29,146 nucleotides of DNA from JABFRJ01 sp964389095 (GTDB taxonomy: Bacteria; Pseudomonadota; Alphaproteobacteria; Rhizobiales; Hyphomicrobiaceae), in NCBI GenBank assembly GCA_964389095.1, contig CAYMEB010000035.1, positions 1 through 29,146 on the forward strand. Direction: 5' to 3'. How positions within the stretch are numbered: position 1 is the stretch's first letter; every line of letters begins with the position of its first letter. Position numbers and translations under genes: made by a program. Below the pieces are notes generated by a model. That model saw nothing but the letters and a program-made list of their open reading frames with translations, searched no databases and was not told where the DNA came from. Positions 24,864 to 29,146 of this stretch are shown here, piece by piece.

Positions 24864-25952
24864 TCACCCCTGGCTCTGGCGGCCCGGCAGCAGTTTCAGG
24901 ATGCCTTGGGCGGCAGCAGCGGCGGCGTCGTCCGCCGTGCGGCCCCACTGGCCGTCGAGCGAGCCCTCGGCGATGTCGTTCTTCTGCGACACCGTTCCGA
25001 CGCGCTTGCCCTGAGGATCCTTGACGTTCCAGTCAATCTGGATCGGCTGCTTGCCGTCGCGGGCCGTGCCGACCTTGACCACGCCTTCGACCCGATAGGC
25101 GTTGGCAGCCTGCTGTCCCGCGATGGAGACGCCGCTCTTCTGCAGTTCGCTCTGGATCGCCCGTGTGAGCGACAGCGCACCGTCACCCGGCGCACCGGTG
25201 ACCGACGGCACGACCGCGGCAAGCTCGGGGCCCCGCGCCGAAACCGTCTGCTGGACAGGCGCCGCCGTCTGCTGTGGCTGCTTCGCTGCGGCGGAGGGCG
25301 GCGTCGAAGCGGTGTTCATCGGAGAAGCGGCAGTCACGCCCATGCCGCCAGGCTGTTGCGCCGGAGCGGCGGCGATCGCAGCCTGCTGGGGTTGCGCCGT
25401 TGCGAGCCACGAGGACAGCGAGGTCGCGGATTTCTGCGCGATGCCTTGCGTGACCTGCGGCGTCACCACGCTCCACGGGTCCTTGTTGCCGCCGCCAGCG
25501 ACGATCTCTTCGCCGGTGATGCGGTTCACGCGCTTGCCTGCGGCGTCGGTCACGTCCCAGAGGTAGGAGACTTTGGTGTTCGCTTTGTCTTGCGCCGCCA
25601 CGATGTAGCCGCGCAGCGTGTAATCCGAAGCTTCGCCGGATGGCACGATCGTCACGCGCTGCTGACCGGCGGCACTCGCGAGATCCTGCCGAAGCTGGCG
25701 CGCGACCGTGTCCGGCGCACCGATGATCGGCGCCATGGCGACGCGTGTCGCGGCCGGCTGCTGCGGCTTGGCCAATTGCGTTTCCGGTTGCGGCGCACAG
25801 GCACCGCAGAACAGCGAGCCGCCCGACTCACAGCCTGCAAGGCCAACGCTCGCGGCCACGACTGCGACGCAGATCGCGCCTACCCGCCGTTTCCGGCCCA
25901 CGGTCAAATTCTGGATGGTCGTCACCGTGACGTCCCCCTGCTGAAAGGACAC
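24864..25952 (-). CDS. Lipoprotein with two copies of one domain
   Basis: A 362-residue probable lipoprotein. A long basic N-terminus and hydrophobic core end in the lipobox SVGLAGC (Cys41); Cys49 and Cys52 follow. Two related modules are visible: residues 78-183 and 253-355. Both hold a starting helix, a strand block with the shared motif WxVxDxxGKRV (WDVTDAAGKRV at 132-142; WNVKDPQGKRV at 308-318), then a D/G-rich segment with WS or WG, and an Ala/Ser-rich closing helix. A Gln/Ala/Pro linker (186-250) joins them. No Asp at +2, so outer-membrane sorting is plausible. The GTG at 25952 has a clear GGAGG five bases ahead; a GTG at 25925 is possible. I do not recognise a named family; function unknown. 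Confidence 0.8.
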   Translation of the reverse strand: MSFQQGDVTVTTIQNLTVGRKRRVGAICVAVVAASVGLAGCESGGSLFCGACAPQPETQLAKPQQPAATRVAMAPIIGAPDTVARQLRQDLASAAGQQRVTIVPSGEASDYTLRGYIVAAQDKANTKVSYLWDVTDAAGKRVNRITGEEIVAGGGNKDPWSVVTPQVTQGIAQKSATSLSSWLATAQPQQAAIAAAPAQQPGGMGVTAASPMNTASTPPSAAAKQPQQTAAPVQQTVSARGPELAAVVPSVTGAPGDGALSLTRAIQSELQKSGVSIAGQQAANAYRVEGVVKVGTARDGKQPIQIDWNVKDPQGKRVGTVSQKNDIAEGSLDGQWGRTADDAAAAAAQGILKLLPGRQSQG

Positions 25953-26120
25953 AAATGCCTCCGGTCGCCGTCATACTGACCTAGCGGCAGCCTTCCACCG
26001 GTACCCACCGTGAAGCCTGTACTATCGGAGCATGCATCCGTCCAGCTAGGGCCATGAACGGAACCAGACTTTTCGCTTTGCAGCGTATCATTTCGGGGCA
26101 TTCCGCTGTGGAAAACAGCT

Positions 26121-26894
26121 TCAGGCGATCATAATGGCCGAAATCTGACGGCCATAGTCGGCCTCTTTGCAATGCGTGGTGCGCCGATAACTGAAGAATC
26201 GGTCGCCGTCGGAGTACGTGCAGCGGTCGAGCATCTCGACCGTGCCGACCCCGGCCGCGCGCAGGCGATCGACCACGAAGCGGGGAAGATCGAATCTGGA
26301 CCGCTCGGCGCCGGCGGGGCGTGCGAAGTAGCCGGCATAGGATGGTTCGGACCCGATGAACCGGGCCTCGAACTCCGGCCCCACTTCGTAAGCTTCGCGC
26401 CCGATGCAGGGCCCGACCACCGCGCTGATCCGGCGGCGATCGGCCCCGAGCCGCTCCATGGCAGCCACGGTCGCCTCTCCGACGCCGCCCAGGGCCCCCT
26501 TCCACCCCGCGTGCGCGGCCCCCACGACCTGCCCATCCGCGTCGGCGAACAGGATCGGTGCGCAATCGGCGGCGAGCGCGCCCAGCGCAATGCCTGGAAC
26601 GCGCGTGACCATCCCGTCGGCCTTGGGCCGGTGATCGCCGTCCCACGGCGCGTCCACCGTCACGACGTCGGGCGAGTGCACCTGATGACAGGTGATCAGC
26701 CGCTGCGCCTGGGTTCCCAGATGAGCGGCGACGCGGCGGCGGTTTTCTTCGACGTCGGCGCGCTGATCGCCCGAGCCGAGACCGCAATTCAACGATGCGT
26801 AGATGCCGCGCGAGACCCCGCCCTCACGCGTGAAGAAACCGTGGCGCACGCCAGCAACCGCGGCCAGGGCTGTGGCAGTCAGGGGGCGGACCAT
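26121..26894 (-). CDS. pgeF: Peptidoglycan editing factor PgeF / LACC1-like (YfiH family)
   Basis: A 257-residue member of the former polyphenol oxidase/DUF152 family. It has GVRHGFFTREGGVSRGIYASLN (in two pieces), the ligand-bearing HQVHS (His73), AADCAPILFAD (Cys111) and GAAHAGWKG (His128), which form the metal/active site. GPCIGREAYEVGPEF and the closing RCTYSDGDRFFSYRR are also typical. Members act as purine nucleoside phosphorylase/adenosine deaminase-type enzymes and, in E. coli, keep L-Ser out of peptidoglycan precursors. Cytosolic. The ATG at 26894 fits the family length. It lies between the pentapeptide-repeat gene and the lipoprotein and prs genes; pgeF near prs is a gene order I know from Hyphomicrobiales. 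Confidence 0.93.
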   Translation of the reverse strand: MVRPLTATALAAVAGVRHGFFTREGGVSRGIYASLNCGLGSGDQRADVEENRRRVAAHLGTQAQRLITCHQVHSPDVVTVDAPWDGDHRPKADGMVTRVPGIALGALAADCAPILFADADGQVVGAAHAGWKGALGGVGEATVAAMERLGADRRRISAVVGPCIGREAYEVGPEFEARFIGSEPSYAGYFARPAGAERSRFDLPRFVVDRLRAAGVGTVEMLDRCTYSDGDRFFSYRRTTHCKEADYGRQISAIMIA

Positions 26895-26967
26895 GCGGGG
26901 ACCTCGAGCTGGAACGGCGCGGCAATCCGGCCTCGATGTACTGCGCTTTGAAGCCGGGCGGAACCCG

Positions 26968-28587
26968 CTACTCCCGCGCGACCAGGGTCGCAGCCCGGCG
27001 CTGCGCGTCCGTGATCCGCGCGCCCTCCAGCCTGGCCCTTGCGATCACGGCCCCGTCCAGGCGCGCGCCGGTCAGGTCTGCGCCGGAGAGATCGGCCTCG
27101 GTCAGATCGGCACCCGAAAGGTCCGCGTCCGTCAGATCGGCGCCCACCAGACGCGCCCGGTCGATGCGCGCACCCGCGAGCCGGGCGCCGGCCATGCGCG
27201 CACCCGACAGATCGGTGCTGGCGAGGTTCGCGCCCTCCAGCAGCCAGCCGCGCATGTCCAGCCGTACGTCCGGCCGCGCGGCGCCCGCCCGGCCCACCGT
27301 CTCGGAATAAAATGTCGCATTCCGGAAGAAGCTGTCGCGGACCTCCGCCTCGGCCAGCCGCTCCAGCGTGAGCGTCGCCCCGGTCAGGTCGGCATGATCG
27401 ATCAGCGCGCCCTTCAGCTTCGCGCCCTGGAGGTCCACCCCGCGCATCGAGACGCAGGGGTGCTGCAGCGATGCGACGTTGCGCTCGAAATCCGTGCGGC
27501 AGCCGAACACCGCCCGGCGCAGATCCGCCCCGGTCAAGCGGGCGTTGTCCAGGCGGGCGCCGCTGAAGCGGGCGCGGTGCAGGTCGGCGCCCTCGAAGTC
27601 GCCGAACTGGAGATCGCGGCCGCTCAGATCGATGCTGGCTTCGCCGCCCTCCTCGTTGCCATCGCGCACCAGATCCTGTCCGCGCAGGCTCAACGTGCGC
27701 GCGGGCCGCAGGCTCGCTGCCCGGAACCATGGATTGCGCAGGAAGGCTTCCACCGCCGGGCCCAGCTGGCGATCGAGGAACCCGCCCTTGATCGTCGCCA
27801 GGGTGCAGGAGAACACCACGGCGCCGGCGAGCACCACGACCGTCGCCAGGAACGAGAGCGGACGGTGATCCGCGATCCAGCGCAGGGCCTTCCGATAGGG
27901 CTCGGCGGGCCGCATCATCACCACGCCGAGCACACAGAGCATGACGACGTAACCCAGCAGCGCGGCGCGGTGGCCCATCGTGACGGCCTGATCGCGATAC
28001 GGCAGGAACACGCATTGGATCGCGAGCAGCAGGCCCACCGGCAGTGCGACGAACGAAACCCAGCTCATGGCACTCTGCACCCTGGCGACCGCGCCTCGGC
28101 GCTCGGGGCCCGCGACCACCTGCGTGAGAAAATAGCCGTCGAGTTCGAGGCGCAGGGGATGGGAGCGATCCTGCAGCGGCTCCTCGCGCGCGACTGCCAC
28201 GTCGAACTCGTGCGCGCGACGTGCCAGCACGACGTGCTGGACCAGAACGCCCAGCATCAGAAACAGCAACACCAGCGGGGCGAACACGAACAGCCGTTCG
28301 ATGTCGATCTCGACCTCGAGCAGCGGCAGGGCCACGGCGGTTCCCGTGAGCAGGTCGCGGTGGCGCACGCCGGCGATGGCGACGCAGAGCCACGCGATCA
28401 CCGCCAATGCAGCGAGCCACGACGTACGCGCGAGGCTCGAGGCGTCGTTGATGGCGACCAGCAGGCTGTAGGGGTTCACTGGCACCGGCCGGCCGTCGGC
28501 AGCGCCGGAGCCGGCTGCCCCAGGACCCGTCGTGCGCGGCAGGCGCGCGCTCTGAAGCCGCCGGACGCGGCGCATCGACCTTTTCAT
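26968..28587 (-). CDS. Membrane-anchored pentapeptide-repeat protein
   Basis: A 539-residue protein. A basic, Gly/Ala-rich N-terminus (1-37) is followed by VNPYSLLVAINDASSLARTSW and about five hydrophobic helices (roughly 56-74, 100-122, 170-190, 203-222, 245-266). The C-terminal half (about 315-530) is a right-handed beta-helix of pentapeptide repeats of the A(D/N)Lxx type, for example GADLTDADLSGADLTEADL. It is interrupted near 385-455 by less regular segments with three Cys. The membrane domain with a pentapeptide tail is a known alphaproteobacterial arrangement, but I know no established role. There is no clear ribosome site before the ATG at 28587; one at 28575 is in frame. It lies upstream of pgeF (73-base gap) and downstream of argG. 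Confidence 0.85.
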   Translation of the reverse strand: MKRSMRRVRRLQSARLPRTTGPGAAGSGAADGRPVPVNPYSLLVAINDASSLARTSWLAALAVIAWLCVAIAGVRHRDLLTGTAVALPLLEVEIDIERLFVFAPLVLLFLMLGVLVQHVVLARRAHEFDVAVAREEPLQDRSHPLRLELDGYFLTQVVAGPERRGAVARVQSAMSWVSFVALPVGLLLAIQCVFLPYRDQAVTMGHRAALLGYVVMLCVLGVVMMRPAEPYRKALRWIADHRPLSFLATVVVLAGAVVFSCTLATIKGGFLDRQLGPAVEAFLRNPWFRAASLRPARTLSLRGQDLVRDGNEEGGEASIDLSGRDLQFGDFEGADLHRARFSGARLDNARLTGADLRRAVFGCRTDFERNVASLQHPCVSMRGVDLQGAKLKGALIDHADLTGATLTLERLAEAEVRDSFFRNATFYSETVGRAGAARPDVRLDMRGWLLEGANLASTDLSGARMAGARLAGARIDRARLVGADLTDADLSGADLTEADLSGADLTGARLDGAVIARARLEGARITDAQRRAATLVARE

Positions 28588-28675
28588 GGCGCGATGCTAG
28601 CCCGCCACGCGCCGGGCCGGAAACGTCCGACGTCGGGGAGGGTAACCGGAGCAGGCCAGGGCGATTGCGTTCATG

Positions 28676-28810
28676 CCACTCTCCCTCCCCCCGCTACTGG
28701 GGAAGGGCCGGGGATGGGGGGGACGGGTCTGGATGGGGGTGGTGCTCGCTCCTCCCCGCCTGGGGACACTCCCCCGGTCGATCCCACCCCCGCAAGGGGG
28801 GAAGAAAGTC
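28676..28810. repeat. G/C-skewed intergenic repeat with hairpins and a G-quadruplex motif
   Basis: Between argG and the pentapeptide gene lies a strongly G/C-skewed block. It contains a hairpin CCCTCCCC/GGGG-A-AGGG (28683-28707) and a second CCCCC-GCAA-GGGGG (28787-28800) with a GNRA-type loop. It also has four close G-runs on plus (28699-28702, 28705-28707, 28710-28713, 28716-28722) with 2-base loops, which is a standard G-quadruplex pattern. Its CTCCCTCCCCC...GGGGAAGGG style resembles short dispersed intergenic repeats of high-GC alphaproteobacteria. With no genome to compare, the repeat status is inferred. Confidence 0.45.
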
Positions 28811-28868
28811 GCAATCCAGATTCACGTCGCGAGCGGTGAATTGAATTGCCCCGCCCGAGTAGGCGCGC

Positions 28869-29146
28869 TCAGCCTTTCTTGCCTTCGAGCCGCAGCACGT
28901 GCGGGCCTTCGCCGGTGGTGAGCAGGCCGGTCTCCTGGTAGATGCCGAGCTTCGCGCGGCTGTCGGTGATATCGAGGTTGCGCATGGTGAGCTGGCCGAT
29001 GCGGTCGGCCGGGCTGAAGGCCGCGTTCTCGACCTTCTCCATACTGAGGCGCTCGGGCTGATAGGTTAGGTTCGGGCTCTCGGTATTCAGGATCGAGTAG
29101 TCGTTGCCACGCCGCAGCTCCAGCGTCACCGCGCCGGTGCTCCCCG
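28869..29146 (-). CDS. argG: Argininosuccinate synthase, type 2 (C-terminal part; 5' end outside window)
   Basis: Only the last 92 codons or so are in the window. The sequence TGAVTLELRRGNDYSILN, then NLTYQPERLSMEKVE, FSPADRIGQLTMRNLDITDS, AKLGIYQETGLL and a final LRLEGKKG match the C-terminus of the long, E. coli-like ArgG of about 445 residues. The shorter form of most bacteria ends differently. The enzyme joins citrulline and aspartate with ATP to argininosuccinate in arginine synthesis; cytosolic. The frame stays open through 29146, so an apparent GTG start at 29129 is an internal Val codon. A G-rich repeat follows the stop. Confidence 0.93.
   Translation of the reverse strand, partial: GSTGAVTLELRRGNDYSILNTESPNLTYQPERLSMEKVENAAFSPADRIGQLTMRNLDITDSRAKLGIYQETGLLTTGEGPHVLRLEGKKG

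Noticed and set aside
26803..28839. Plus-strand open frame of 678 codons opposite the pentapeptide gene, with repeated Gly/Ala/Arg/Gln patterns
   Set aside because: The repeated pattern is the reverse-strand image of the pentapeptide repeats and of high GC content; there is no family pattern, while the minus strand has membrane helices and true repeats.

Overview
The window reads as a stretch of ordinary chromosome from a high-GC alphaproteobacterium, most likely Hyphomicrobiales or Rhodospirillales. The support is the set of alphaproteobacterial gene types (PgeF next to a lipoprotein and PRPP synthetase, DUF924, DUF2939, small four-cysteine secreted proteins, several branched-chain amino-acid type ABC systems) and a -35 usage of the TTGACN type. 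I see no rRNA, tRNA, CRISPR array, insertion sequence or phage gene. Coding density is high and no gap between genes exceeds 300 bases.

Left part (1-6198): a minus-strand livH-(23-codon ORF)-livM-livG-livF transport operon, cut by the left window edge inside livF, faces a plus-strand DUF3237 gene and a feruloyl-CoA synthase gene. The divergent layout suggests a hydroxycinnamate (ferulate/coumarate) uptake and activation locus; this is inference. Middle-left (6239-11341): three small minus-strand envelope genes (a DUF2939 protein, a secreted four-cysteine protein, a two-helix membrane protein), a plus-strand CoxE-like VWA protein and, converging with it, uvrC with an unusual acidic insertion.

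Centre (11390-18012): a secreted protein of about 588 residues and a 930-residue TPR protein with a coiled coil and a peptidoglycan-binding-like tail form a probable two-gene envelope operon upstream of uvrC. Then come a small transaldolase/fructose-6-phosphate aldolase and a patatin-like phospholipase, also on minus. On plus, divergent from the patatin, are an HpcH/HpaI aldolase and an M20 amidohydrolase, followed by a stand-alone MreB-like gene with a hairpin-rich leader.

Right part (21487-29146): a DUF924 gene (minus), a second livG-livF ATPase pair without permeases (plus), then a minus-strand run: prs with a clear promoter, a lipoprotein with an internally duplicated domain, pgeF, a membrane-anchored pentapeptide-repeat protein, a G-rich repeat with a G-quadruplex motif, and the 3' end of a type-2 argG cut by the right edge.

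The housekeeping genes are uvrC, prs, pgeF, argG and probably the transaldolase. The least explained items are the TPR/secreted pair, the duplicated-domain lipoprotein, the stand-alone MreB paralog, and the small ORF inside the liv operon. I found no clear sign of a new defence or mobile system; the findings are single-gene or local-architecture observations.
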